Source of the DNA: Palsa-504 sp963819785
GTDB lineage: Bacteria > Actinomycetota > Actinomycetes > Streptosporangiales > Streptosporangiaceae
Direction of reading: 5' to 3'
Assembly: GCA_963819785.1 (NCBI GenBank)
Contig: CAWFXW010000020.1
Location: 248,001 to 312,000, forward strand
DNA length: 64,000 bases
A model generated the notes under the pieces. It did not search any database. It worked only from the letters and a program-made list of their open reading frames with translations, and had not been told where the DNA came from. The translations under genes and the position numbers were made by a program. This document shows, piece by piece, positions 32,670-41,534 of this stretch (its first letter is position 1; each line of letters opens with the position of its first letter).

Positions 32670-34034
32670 GTGACCGAACGAACCAAGATCACCCTGGATG
32701 AGTCCGAGATCCCGACCCAGTGGTACAACGTCATCCCGGACCTGCCCGCACCGCCGCCTCCGCCGCTGCACCCGGGGACGGGCCAGCCGGTGGGACCGGA
32801 GGACCTGGCGCCGCTGTTCCCGATGCAGCTCATCCTTCAGGAAGTGGCCACCGACTCGTTCATCGACGTGCCCGGCGAGGTACTCGACGTCTACCGCCTG
32901 TGGCGGCCCACCCCGCTGTACCGGGCGCGCCGGCTGGAGAAGGCGCTGAACACCCCGGCCCGGATCTACTACAAGTATGAAGGCGTCTCCCCCGCCGGCT
33001 CGCACAAGCCGAACACCGCGGTCCCGCAGGCGTACTACAACTCGGTCGAGGGCACCAAGCGGCTGACCACCGAGACCGGCGCGGGCCAGTGGGGCAGCGC
33101 GCTGGCCTTTGCGTGCTCCCAGTATGGCATCGACTGCGAGATCTGGATGGTCCGCGCGTCCTACGACCAGAAGCCGTACCGGCGCACGATGATGCAGACC
33201 TGGGGCGCCACCGTGCACCCGAGCCCGTCCCGGGCCACCACCGCGGGCGCGAAGATCCTGGCCGCTGACCCGGACTCGCCGGGCAGCCTGGGCATCGCGA
33301 TCAGCGAGGCGGTTGAGGCGGCCGGGGGCAGCGCCGACACCAGGTACGCGCTGGGCAGCGTGCTTAACCACGTGCTGATGCACCAGACGGTAATCGGCCA
33401 GGAGGCGATCAAGCAGTTCGCCGCGGCCGGGGAGGACATGCCCGACCTGATCGTGGGCTGCACCGGCGGCGGGTCGAACTTCGCCGGGCTGTTCCTGCCG
33501 TTCCTGCGGGAGAAGCTGGCGGGCCGGGCCAACCCGGTGTTCCGCGCGGTCGAGCCAACCGCCTCCCCGTCGTTCACCCGCGGCGTGTACGCCTACGACT
33601 TCGGCGACACGGCCGGGTTCACCCCGCTGCTGAAGATGCACACGCTCGGGCACGATTTCATCCCGGACCCGGTGCACGCGGGCGGGCTGCGCTACCACGG
33701 CATGTCGCCGCTGCTGTCGCACATGTACGAGCTGGGGATGTTCGAGGCGGTGGCCAAGCAGCAGCGGGAGTGCTTCGCGGCCGCGGTGCTGTTCGCCAGG
33801 ACCGAGGGCATCATCCCGGCGCCGGAGCCGGCCCACGCGCTCGCCGTGGCTATCGAGGAAGCCAAGCAGTGCGCCCTCTCCGGCGAGCCGAAGGTGATCC
33901 TCACCGCGCTGTGCGGGCACGGCCACTTCGACATGGTGGCCTACGAGAAGTACCTGACCGGCGAGATGACCGACTTCGACCTGCCCCAGGAGCGCATCGA
34001 CGCCGCGATCGCCAACCTGCCCGCGGTCGGCTGA
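32670..34034 (+). CDS. TrpB2-type tryptophan synthase beta-like PLP enzyme
   Basis: 454 residues from GTG 32670, set by AGGAGGAGGG eight bases upstream. TrpB2 hallmarks: WRPTPLYRARRLEKAL, the PLP lysine in GSHKPNTAV, ETGAGQWGSALA and the long GCTGGGSNFAGL phosphate loop. It condenses indole with serine (stand-alone TrpB2 does not need TrpA) or acts on related amino acids. No trpA is adjacent. It is convergent with the DAHP synthase of the same broad pathway. Confidence 0.9.
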   Translation: MTERTKITLDESEIPTQWYNVIPDLPAPPPPPLHPGTGQPVGPEDLAPLFPMQLILQEVATDSFIDVPGEVLDVYRLWRPTPLYRARRLEKALNTPARIYYKYEGVSPAGSHKPNTAVPQAYYNSVEGTKRLTTETGAGQWGSALAFACSQYGIDCEIWMVRASYDQKPYRRTMMQTWGATVHPSPSRATTAGAKILAADPDSPGSLGIAISEAVEAAGGSADTRYALGSVLNHVLMHQTVIGQEAIKQFAAAGEDMPDLIVGCTGGGSNFAGLFLPFLREKLAGRANPVFRAVEPTASPSFTRGVYAYDFGDTAGFTPLLKMHTLGHDFIPDPVHAGGLRYHGMSPLLSHMYELGMFEAVAKQQRECFAAAVLFARTEGIIPAPEPAHALAVAIEEAKQCALSGEPKVILTALCGHGHFDMVAYEKYLTGEMTDFDLPQERIDAAIANLPAVG

Positions 34035-34050
34035 GGCGCTGCCAGGCGGA

Positions 34051-34100
34051 GTGAAACCCGGGGTTCACCACACAAGAGCGTGGTGGATTCCGGGTTTCAC
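34051..34100 (+). terminator. Long inverted repeat after the TrpB2-like gene
   Basis: Two 21-nt arms (GTGAAACCCGGGGTTCACCA and its partner at 34080-34100), about 17 of 21 positions paired, with an 8-nt loop. It starts 17 bp after the stop and lies between convergent genes, fitting a bidirectional terminator. Confidence 0.7.
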
Positions 34101-34186
34101 CACGTTTGGGGGCGGGGCGGGGGCGGGGCAGCGTCACTCTGGGACGCGTGGGCGTGGATGGGGGCGGGTACCACGGACCGTTCGGG

Positions 34187-35245
34187 CTAAAGAGCGTTAC
34201 GGCGGGTTTGGATGGCGGTGGCCAGGCCGGTCAGTACGGCGGCGGTGGCGGCGAGGTCCATGCAGGCGTCGGTGACGCTCTGGCCGTAGATGAGGTCGGC
34301 CGGGGGGCCGGGCTCCTGGCGGCCCTCGGCCAGGAAGCTCTCCAGCATGACGCCGGTCAGGCCCTGCTCGCCGGCCGCCAGTTGCTCGGCGATGGCCGCG
34401 GCGACCAGCGGCTGGCGGCGATGGTCCTTGCCGCTGTTGCCGTGGCTGGCGTCGACCATCAGGCGGCGGGGCAGGCCGTTGCCCTCGATCAAGTCCAGGG
34501 CCTTGGCCACGTGGCTCGGCTCGTAGTTGGGGCCGGCGCGGCCGCCGCGCAGGATCACGTGAGTGTCCCGGTTCCCGGCCGTGGTCACCACCGCGGCGGC
34601 GCCGTTGTGGGTGACGCCGAAGAACGTGTGCCCCTCGGCCGAGGCGCGGCACGCGTCGACCGCCACCTGGACGTCGCCGTCCGTGCCGTTCTTGAACCCG
34701 ACCGGCATCGACAGGCCCGAGGCGAGCTGGCGGTGGACCTGGCTCTCGGTGGTCCGGGCCCCGATCGCGCCCCAGGTCACGGTGTCGGCGATGTATTGCG
34801 GGGTGATCGGGTCCAGCCACTCGCAGCCCACCGGCAGGCCCAGGCCCACGATGTCGAGCAGCAGCCGGCGGGCGGTGCGCAGGCCGCGGTGCACGTCGTG
34901 GCCGCCGTCCATGTCCGGGTCGTTGATCAGGCCCTTCCAGCCGGTCACGGTGCGCGGCTTCTCGAAGTAGACGCGCATCACGATGAGCAGGTCGGCCTGG
35001 TGCTGGTCGCGCACGGCGGCCAGGCGGCCGGCGTAGTCCAGCGCCGCGGCCGGGTCGTGCACCGAGCAGGGCCCGGCGATGACCAGCAGGCGGTCATCGG
35101 AGCCGTCGAGCACGGCACGGACTTCGGCGCGGGTGCGCTCGACGGTTTCCGCCGGCGCGTCACCGAGCGGCAGTTCGTCGAGCAGGGCCGCCGGGGACAG
35201 CAGCGGCTCGTAGCCAGTGATGCGAGTATCCCTGGTGCGCGGCAT
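34187..35245 (-). CDS. 3-deoxy-7-phosphoheptulonate (DAHP) synthase, type I
   Basis: 352 residues. AroF/G/H-type signatures: VIAGPCSVHDPAAALDYA, MRVYFEKPRTVTGWKGLIND, GARTTESQVHRQLASGLS, GFKNGTDGDVQVAVDA and DASHGNSGKD. It condenses PEP and erythrose-4-phosphate, the entry into aromatic amino acids. Actinomycetes more often use the type II enzyme, so this may be an additional isoform. Its upstream side (35246-35533) shares a promoter region with the glycosyltransferase. Confidence 0.94.
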   Translation of the reverse strand: MPRTRDTRITGYEPLLSPAALLDELPLGDAPAETVERTRAEVRAVLDGSDDRLLVIAGPCSVHDPAAALDYAGRLAAVRDQHQADLLIVMRVYFEKPRTVTGWKGLINDPDMDGGHDVHRGLRTARRLLLDIVGLGLPVGCEWLDPITPQYIADTVTWGAIGARTTESQVHRQLASGLSMPVGFKNGTDGDVQVAVDACRASAEGHTFFGVTHNGAAAVVTTAGNRDTHVILRGGRAGPNYEPSHVAKALDLIEGNGLPRRLMVDASHGNSGKDHRRQPLVAAAIAEQLAAGEQGLTGVMLESFLAEGRQEPGPPADLIYGQSVTDACMDLAATAAVLTGLATAIQTRRNAL

Positions 35246-35533
35246 CAGGCGCGTCTCCTCCCGCGGCTCGCACTCCAGGAGCCTAGCGACACGCGACCGA
35301 TGCTACACCCCGAGCGACATCGCCCCGGATTTCGGGTCCTTACCTGCCGGTTTCGCTTGCCACCAGGGAGTTCTTAGCGTAGACACATAATTCACCAAAC
35401 CTGTTCACAGATTAAATGGCGAATCTGAGGGCACGCGCATCGCGGCGGGTCTCGGCATGCGCGTCGTCGTCGTTCTGTCCGACGCCCGGGGCCAAGGCCG
35501 GGACCACACCTTCGACCGCGGGAGGCATCTGCC

Positions 35534-37362
35534 TTGGCACGCCTGCTCATCAGGTCGGGCGAGACATCGCCGACCGGCGCCGGCATCACGCGGCCCGTCG
35601 CTGCCCGCTGGCCGGCCGGACGATGGGCGCTGCTGGTCGGGCTGGGCTGGCTGGTGGAGACCGGGCTGCGGATCTGGTTCGGCCGGACGCAGAGCGTGCC
35701 GCTGGCCAACCCGGACGAGTCCGCCTTCCTGATCGCGGCGCGGGTGCTGGCCGGCGGCCGGCCACCGACTTCTCCCTCTCCACCCTGTACCAGGCCGGCT
35801 ATCCGCTGCTGCTCGCCCCGGTGTACTGGTTCACCAGCAACGCGGTGGTGGTGTACCACGCGGTACTGGTCATCAACTCGGTGATCAGCGGGGCGCTGAT
35901 GCCGCTGGCCTACGTGGCGGGCCGGCGCCTCGGGCTGGTGCGCCCGGCCGCGTACACCGTGGCCGCCGTCACCGCGCTGGTCCCGGCCGGGCTGTTCTAC
36001 GCCGAGTACGCGATGACCGACGCGATCTACCCGGTGCTGGTGCTGGCCTGGCTGCTCACCGTGCACAGCTGGCTGACCACCCGGTCGGCGCGCGGGCAGT
36101 ACCTCGCCGCGGCCGGCTCGGGGCTGCTGGCCGGGTACGCCTACGCGGTGCACAGCCGGGGCGTAGTCATCGTGCTCTGCTACGTGGCGGTGGGCGTCCT
36201 GGTGGCCTGGCGCCGCCTGGCGCCGCGCCGAACGGCCGCGCTGGCCGCGCTGGCGCTGGCCGCGTCGATGGGGGTCGGCTGGCTGCTTGACCGCTACCTG
36301 GCCGCGGCGATGTACCCCGAGGGCACCCGCGACCTGACCGCCCAGGCGGCGAGCACGCTGCGCAGCGTGAACGGCCTGCTCGACGTGTTCGAGATGGCGG
36401 CCGGCCAGTGCTGGCGGCTGGTGCTGGACAGCTGGGGCGTGGCCGGGATCGGCCTGGCCGCGGCGGTGGCCGTGATCTTCCGGCCCAGATTCCGGACCGA
36501 CCTGCGGATCATGGCCGCGGTGGGCGTGGTCGTCACGGCGGTCACCGCCGCCACCGCGCCGGCCGCGCTGCCCCAGGACCAGTCCCAGACCTGGGCTTCG
36601 GGCCGCTATCTGGACGGCATGATCGTCACGTTCTTCCTGGTCGGCGCCGTGGTGCTGCTGCGCGCCCGGCCCCGGTTCATCCTGATCTGCGCGGCGGCCA
36701 CGGCGGTGGTGACGCTGCTGTGCGCCGAGCTGGTCTACGTCTACGCGGGCTCGTCGCTGCCCACCAACATCTTCTCGGAGAGCTTCAACTTCGGCGAGCC
36801 GGCCGTGCTGACCCAGAACTGGAACAACGCCGGCGTGTGGCTGGCCACGGTGGTGGTACTGGGCCTGCTCGCGGTGTGGGTTTCGGTCGCGCTGGCGGCC
36901 CGGCGATGGACCGGCGTGGTTCTTCTAGGTGTCCGGGTCTCGCGCGTGCTGCGGACGGCGGGAGTGGCCGGGCTGGCCGCGGTGAGCCTGGTCGCCGTGG
37001 CCCAGATGACCAGCCACATCTCGCAGGCGTCCACGCCGTCCCAGGCGGCCAGTACGACCGGGTTCGTCGCGGCGACCGGGCTCAAGCCCGGCGACCAGAT
37101 CGCGGTGGCCTTCGAGGTCGGCGCCGGCATGCCGGCCACCGACGTAGCGTACTGGCTGTGGGCGCCGCAGGCGTTCGAGGTGACCTGGAGCGAGCTGGAG
37201 TTCTTCAACCCGTCCCAGGCCCCGCCGGCCGGCGTGACCGTGGTCGAGACCGGCTGGCCGACCGGTCAGCCGGCGTCGGCTAGCTGGGCGGACCACCCGG
37301 CCGGGTGGAAGATCGTGGCTTCCGACCAGGCGGCGGGCTGGGTCGCCTGGCGGCGCTCCTGA
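35534..37362 (+). CDS. GT-C (GT39-like) membrane glycosyltransferase, first copy (frameshift near 35762)
   Basis: From TTG 35534 (GGGAGG upstream) the first 77 residues read ARLLIRSGETSP... to FLIAARVLAGG. From about 35762 the rest continues in another frame (TDFSLSTLYQAGYPLL onward) to 37362. Adding one base restores alignment with the paralogue next door (AARVMSGG.TANFSYSTLYPAGYPLL). About ten membrane helices follow an early extracellular NPDES motif, the Asp-Glu pair typical of polyprenyl-phosphate-sugar transferases. The C-terminal soluble domain ends GWVAWRRS. The substrate is unknown; likely cell-envelope glycan or protein mannosylation. Confidence 0.78.
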
Positions 37363-37397
37363 CCGGTCCTGCGCCCCGTGATCGTGTACCGGCCCTG

Positions 37398-37481
37398 TCG
37401 TTTCGGCCCTGTCGTTTCGGCCCTGTCGTTTCGGCCCTGTCGTTTCGGCCCTGTCGTTTCGGCCCTGTCGTTTCGGCCCTG
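37398..37481 (+). repeat. Six perfect 14-bp tandem repeats between the two glycosyltransferases
   Basis: Unit TCGTTTCGGCCCTG, six exact copies, preceded by half a unit at 37391-37397. It lies directly upstream of the second glycosyltransferase start (37515). Confidence 0.97.
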
Positions 37482-37514
37482 TATCCGCGATGTAACGCAC
37501 TAGGCTGACTGACC

Positions 37515-39281
37515 GTGGTACGCCCACTGGATCGCACCGACCTGGCCCCCGTGGCGGCTGCGGCCCGCCCGTCACCGCCCGGCCGTCGCCGGTGGATCCT
37601 GCTACTGGTGGCGGGGTGGCTGGTGCAGGCCGGGCTGCGGGCCTGGCTGAGCCGCGCGCAGGTGGTCCCGCTTTCCACCCCGGACGAGTCCGCGTACCTG
37701 ATCGCGGCGCGGGTCATGTCGGGCGGCGTGACGGCCAACTTCTCCTACTCCACGCTGTATCCGGCCGGGTATCCGCTGCTGATCACGCCGGTGTTCTGGT
37801 TCACGCACAACCCGGTCACCGTGTACCACGCCGTGCTGGCCGGGATCAACGCGCCGCTGTCGGCCCTGATCATGCCGCTTGGCTACGTGGCGTGCCGCCG
37901 GATGGGTCTCGAGCGGGGATGGGCGTTCGGCGTGTCGATGGCGGCGGCGCTGCTGCCGGCCGCGCTGTTCTACAGCCAGTACGCCATGACCGACGCGATC
38001 TTCCCGGTCCTGGTGCTCGGCTGGCTGCTCGCGGTGCACAGCTGGCTTACCGCGCGGTCTGCGCGGTCTTCGTATGTTGCGGCAGTCGGCGCGGCCCTGC
38101 TGGCCGGGTACTCCTACGCGGTGCACTCGCGGGGCGCGATCATGGTGGCCGGGTTTGCCGTGGTCGGCGTGTTCTTGTTCTGGCGGCGGATCGTGCCGCG
38201 GCTGAGCGCGGTGGCGGCGGGGGTAGCGCTGTGCGTGCCGCTGGGCGTGGCCCGGATTTTGAACCACCACCTGTCCTCGGTCATGTACCCCAGCGGGCCG
38301 CGGACCCTGGGCGGGGAGGCGCTGATCCGGCTTCGGACCGCGCACGGCGTGGTCTTTGTAGTGGAGATGGCGATCGGCCAGCTGTGGCGGTTCGTGCTCG
38401 ACGGCTGGGGAGTGACCGGGGTCGGCCTGGCCTTTGCGGTGTTCGTGGTGGTCCGCCGCGGTTTCCGGTCGGACCTGCGGATCATGGCGGCGCTCGCCGC
38501 CGGGGTGACGCTGGTGACCGCGATCACCTCGCCCGCCGCGCTGCCGCCGACCCAGCCGCAGGCGTGGGCCTCCGGGCGCTACCTGGACGGGCTGGTGGTG
38601 GTGTTCTTCCTGGCCGGCGCGGCGGTGCTGCTGCGGGCCACGCCACGGTTCACGCTGATCTGCGCGGCCTGCGTGGTGCCGCCCACGCTGCTGGCCGCGC
38701 TGGTGGTCACCGTGTACGCGGGCTCGTCGTTGTCCACGTCCGGGTTCGGCGCGGCGTTCGTGTTCGCCGAGCCCGCCGTGCTGACCCAGAACTGGACGCA
38801 GGCCAGCGTGCTGCTGGCCACCGCGGTGGCGTTCGTGCTGCTGGGCCTGGCCTGCCTGGTTTGCTGGGCCGCCTCGCGCTGGGGCGGACGCTGGCTCGTC
38901 GTCCTGGTCGGCGGGCTCGGGGTGGTCAGCCTGGTCGCGACGCTGCAGATGACCAGCCACATCTCGCAGGCCAGCACGCCCGGCCAGGAGCGCAACATTA
39001 CCGCCCTGGTGACCGGGACCGGGCTGCGGCCGGGGCAGCACCTGGCCATCGGGACCGGGCTGTCCTGGCAGACCTGGATGCCGCAGGCCTACGAGGTCTG
39101 GTGGGCGCCGCTGGAGTTCTTCCATCCGTGGTCCCAGCACCCGCCTGCCGACGCGACCGTGGCCGAGGTGGCCTGGCCGGCCGGGGAGCCCGCGTCGGCG
39201 ACCTTGCCGCACGCGCCGGCCGGATGGCGGGTGGTGATCGCCGACCGGATCGACGGGTGGGTCGCCTGGCGCCGTGGCTGA
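37515..39281 (+). CDS. GT-C (GT39-like) membrane glycosyltransferase, second copy
   Basis: 588 residues from GTG 37515. Closely similar to the preceding gene over its whole length, including STPDESAYLIAARV, YSQYAMTDAIFPVLVLGW, YAVHSRGAIMV, WASGRYLDGLVV and QMTSHISQAS. Multi-pass membrane protein with a large loop after the first span holding the catalytic Asp-Glu. It is the intact member of a tandem duplication. Probable role: transfer of a lipid-linked sugar outside the membrane; acceptor unknown. Confidence 0.85.
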   Translation: MVRPLDRTDLAPVAAAARPSPPGRRRWILLLVAGWLVQAGLRAWLSRAQVVPLSTPDESAYLIAARVMSGGVTANFSYSTLYPAGYPLLITPVFWFTHNPVTVYHAVLAGINAPLSALIMPLGYVACRRMGLERGWAFGVSMAAALLPAALFYSQYAMTDAIFPVLVLGWLLAVHSWLTARSARSSYVAAVGAALLAGYSYAVHSRGAIMVAGFAVVGVFLFWRRIVPRLSAVAAGVALCVPLGVARILNHHLSSVMYPSGPRTLGGEALIRLRTAHGVVFVVEMAIGQLWRFVLDGWGVTGVGLAFAVFVVVRRGFRSDLRIMAALAAGVTLVTAITSPAALPPTQPQAWASGRYLDGLVVVFFLAGAAVLLRATPRFTLICAACVVPPTLLAALVVTVYAGSSLSTSGFGAAFVFAEPAVLTQNWTQASVLLATAVAFVLLGLACLVCWAASRWGGRWLVVLVGGLGVVSLVATLQMTSHISQASTPGQERNITALVTGTGLRPGQHLAIGTGLSWQTWMPQAYEVWWAPLEFFHPWSQHPPADATVAEVAWPAGEPASATLPHAPAGWRVVIADRIDGWVAWRRG

Positions 39282-39370
39282 CCTTCGGCGCGCGGCGCCG
39301 TGGCTGACCTTCGGCGCGCGGCGCCGTGGCTGACCTTCGGCGCGCGGCGCCGTGGCTGACCTTCGGCGCG
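39270..39370 (+). repeat. 26-bp tandem repeats copying the end of the second glycosyltransferase
   Basis: Unit CGCCGTGGCTGACCTTCGGC plus GCGCGG, at 39270, 39296 and 39322, with a partial copy from 39348. The first unit contains the last codons and stop (TGA) of the gene, so the repeats are duplications of the 3' end. Confidence 0.95.
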
Positions 39371-39441
39371 GTACCCGGGGGCGGGCGGGGCAGTCGCGTC
39401 CGGCGCGGGAGGCCGAGTACGAGGCGCTCGTCAGGGCGGGG

Positions 39442-40188
39442 TCACTGGCGGTCGAGGCGCTGGCGTGACGCGTGTTGTGCGTCCGGGAGGGCTTCGGCGG
39501 TGAAGCGGGGCGCTTCGGCGGTCAGGATGGCGGTTTGCGGGGTGAGGGCCCAGGCGGCTTCGAGTTCGGCGGCCAGGGTGGCGATGAGGCCGGGGACGTC
39601 CTCGGGTGCCTGTCCGTGCAGCGCTTCGGCCACGATCAGGACGGTGGCGGTGTCGGCGCGGACGGCGGAGCGGCCGCTCTGGCGGTTGGTCCAGCGGCGG
39701 GCGTGGGCCTGCCCGGCCTGGTCGGCGAAGATCACCTCCCCCGGCGCGGGGTGCTCGGTGTCTCCGGCGAAGGTCAGGTACTCCTCGGTCCCGGTCGCGT
39801 AGCGGACCTCGAGCGGGCCGCTGATCTGGGCGACGTCCAGGATGGCGACCGGGATGGCGTAGGCCAGCGAGGCCGCGTTGCACAGGTCGACCAGGGGATG
39901 CAGGGCGGGCAGGCGGCCTTCCTTGCGGAAGCGACGCAGCAGCGACTCCGACGCGCAGCGGTACTGGGTGGGCTTGAGCCCCAGCTGCGCGAAGGCCCGC
40001 CGCCAGGCCTGGATCTCGGGCAGTTCGCTCTCGGTGCCCACGGTGGCCAGGCGGGCCTTGGCGATCGTCGCGAGGCGGTCGGCCGCCGGGCTGACGCCGG
40101 CGGTGCCGGTGATACCCCCGGCGTACAGGACGCCCGGGACCAGTGCCGGGAAGTCACGCCAGATGTCGGCCGAATGCTGGAACCGCAT
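39442..40188 (-). CDS. Stand-alone B3/B4 tRNA-binding domain protein
   Basis: 248 residues from ATG 40188 (MRFQHSADIWRDFPALVPGV), with GAGGAG ten bases upstream. The B3/B4 fold of the phenylalanyl-tRNA synthetase beta chain is seen in WRRAFAQLGLKPTQYRCASE, LVDLCNAASLAYAIPVA, GPLEVRYA and PGEVIFADQAGQAHARRW. Free-standing B3/B4 proteins are thought to act in trans on mischarged tRNA or free amino acids. The gene is alone between repeats. Confidence 0.88.
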   Translation of the reverse strand: MRFQHSADIWRDFPALVPGVLYAGGITGTAGVSPAADRLATIAKARLATVGTESELPEIQAWRRAFAQLGLKPTQYRCASESLLRRFRKEGRLPALHPLVDLCNAASLAYAIPVAILDVAQISGPLEVRYATGTEEYLTFAGDTEHPAPGEVIFADQAGQAHARRWTNRQSGRSAVRADTATVLIVAEALHGQAPEDVPGLIATLAAELEAAWALTPQTAILTAEAPRFTAEALPDAQHASRQRLDRQ

Positions 40189-40351
40189 GATCGTGCTCCT
40201 CGGTAAGTGTCTGATCAAACGAGCCTGGGCCGCAGACCATTGATGCTGCTGCGCTTCGCGGTCCGCGGATCCCGTGGCCGGGCGTTTAACCATCTCGTCG
40301 ACCCTGCGCGGACCGGCTCTTGCTCGTAAATTTCATGATGCGGAAAACATT

Positions 40352-40427
40352 GCGGTGGATCCGGCTTACACGGAGTGTTGTGGTCGCGATAGCTACCCTG
40401 ATCCACCCTGAAAGCCGGATCCACCGC
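40352..40427. repeat. 16-bp perfect inverted repeat with 44-nt loop
   Basis: Arms GCGGTGGATCCGGCTT (40352-40367) and its exact complement (40412-40427). It overlaps the last codons of the EamA gene and may terminate it, or be a small mobile-element-like palindrome. Confidence 0.7.
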
Positions 40428-41469
40428 GATTTTGGGGCGCAAGTACATCGTGGGGCTTGGGTGCCACGAGGCGCAGGCCCAGGGCTAGGCCCGCGGCGAC
40501 GACGGCGATGCCGGCCCAGACCAGCGGGCGGGGAGCGGGGCCGCCGAGCAGCACGCCGGTCGCGGCCGCGGCTACCGGGGCTACGCCGGTGAGCAGGCCG
40601 GCCCGGCTGGCGCCCAGCCGTCCCACGCTGGAATACCACAGGATGAACGCCACGGCGGTGACCGCCACGGCCAGGTAGAGCACGGCCAGCCAGTCGCGGG
40701 TGCTCAGCCGGGCGGCGGCGGCGGGACCCTCGTGAACCAGGCCGATCGCGGCGAAGATGACCGCCGCGATCCAGGTGGTGTGCACCGACACGCCCCACGG
40801 GCCGTGCCGGTCCAGGACCGGGATGGCCAGCAGGGTGAACGCCGCCTCGCAGCCGAACACCACCACGGCCCAGGCCACCCCGAGGCCGTCGGCGCGGCCC
40901 AGGCCCTGGACCAGGCCGGCGCCGCACGTCACAACCAGGGCGGCGGTGATCCCGGTGGCGTTCGGGCGCGATCCCTCGAGCAGCGGCCCGAGCACGGCCA
41001 GGACGGCGGGCACGCAGGCCACCGCCACGCCCAGGACGGCGGGCTCGGCGTGCCGGGACCCGGCGACCAGCGCGACGTTGAACAGGACCAGCCCGCTCGC
41101 GGCGATGCCGGCCAGCCACAGCCACTCGGCCCCGCGCGGCACGACCAGCGGGCGGCCGGTCAGCCGGGCCAGGACCAGCAGGATCACGCAGGCCACTCCG
41201 TAGCGCAGCGCCTCGGCGGTGAACACCGGGGCGTGCGCGAGGACGCCGGAGACCGCGACGCTGCCGCCCACGCAGACCATGGCGACGGTCCCGGTGGCGA
41301 CGCCGGCCAGGGCGGGCCGCGCGGCGGCGGGTGCTGTCGGCTTGGCGGGTGCTGTCGGCTTGGCGGGTGCTGTCGGCTTGGCGGGTGCTGTCGGCTTGGC
41401 GGGTGCGGCGGTAGGGGCGTCCGGGGCGGGGCGGGGGGGCGGGTCGTGGAGGAGGTCGGGAGCGGGCAT
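40393..41469 (-). CDS. EamA (DMT) family transporter
   Basis: 358 residues from ATG 41469. After a 50-residue Pro/Ala/Lys-rich cytosolic tail with four PTAPAK repeats come ten transmembrane helices in two EamA halves (about residues 52-180 and 195-325). Typical motifs are RYGVACVILLVLARL and WYSSVGRLGASRAGLLTGVAP. These transporters usually export amino acids or related metabolites. It is divergent from a MocR-type regulator, a pairing often seen for EamA exporters. The last codons run into the inverted repeat at 40352-40427. Confidence 0.87.
   Translation of the reverse strand: MPAPDLLHDPPPRPAPDAPTAAPAKPTAPAKPTAPAKPTAPAKPTAPAAARPALAGVATGTVAMVCVGGSVAVSGVLAHAPVFTAEALRYGVACVILLVLARLTGRPLVVPRGAEWLWLAGIAASGLVLFNVALVAGSRHAEPAVLGVAVACVPAVLAVLGPLLEGSRPNATGITAALVVTCGAGLVQGLGRADGLGVAWAVVVFGCEAAFTLLAIPVLDRHGPWGVSVHTTWIAAVIFAAIGLVHEGPAAAARLSTRDWLAVLYLAVAVTAVAFILWYSSVGRLGASRAGLLTGVAPVAAAATGVLLGGPAPRPLVWAGIAVVAAGLALGLRLVAPKPHDVLAPQNRGGSGFQGGSG
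41327..41398 (-). repeat. Four 18-bp tandem repeats in the EamA N-terminal tail
   Basis: Unit GCGGGTGCTGTCGGCTTG on the plus strand, four exact copies plus a partial fifth; in frame they encode repeated PTAPAK. Confidence 0.95.
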
Positions 41470-41498
41470 GACGCCACGGTAGAGAGTCGATGGTATGG

Positions 41499-41534
41499 CT
41501 AACAGGGCCAATAGGGCGGCTCTATAGTGGACCA
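41499..41534. promoter_or_regulatory. Putative MocR operator/promoter between EamA and regulator genes
   Basis: The 65-bp divergent gap contains GGCCAATAG and, seven bases on, CTATAGTGGACC, an imperfect inverted pair directly before the regulator ATG. MocR proteins generally bind two such half-sites in the gap to their target; the exact site is inference. Confidence 0.4.

Noticed and set aside
34051..34275. Plus-strand frame after the TrpB2-like gene
   Set aside because: It reads through the long inverted repeat and into the antisense of DAHP synthase; no ribosome site or homology.
37391..37481. Possible CRISPR array
   Set aside because: Repeats are 14 bp and directly adjacent with no spacers; no cas genes nearby.
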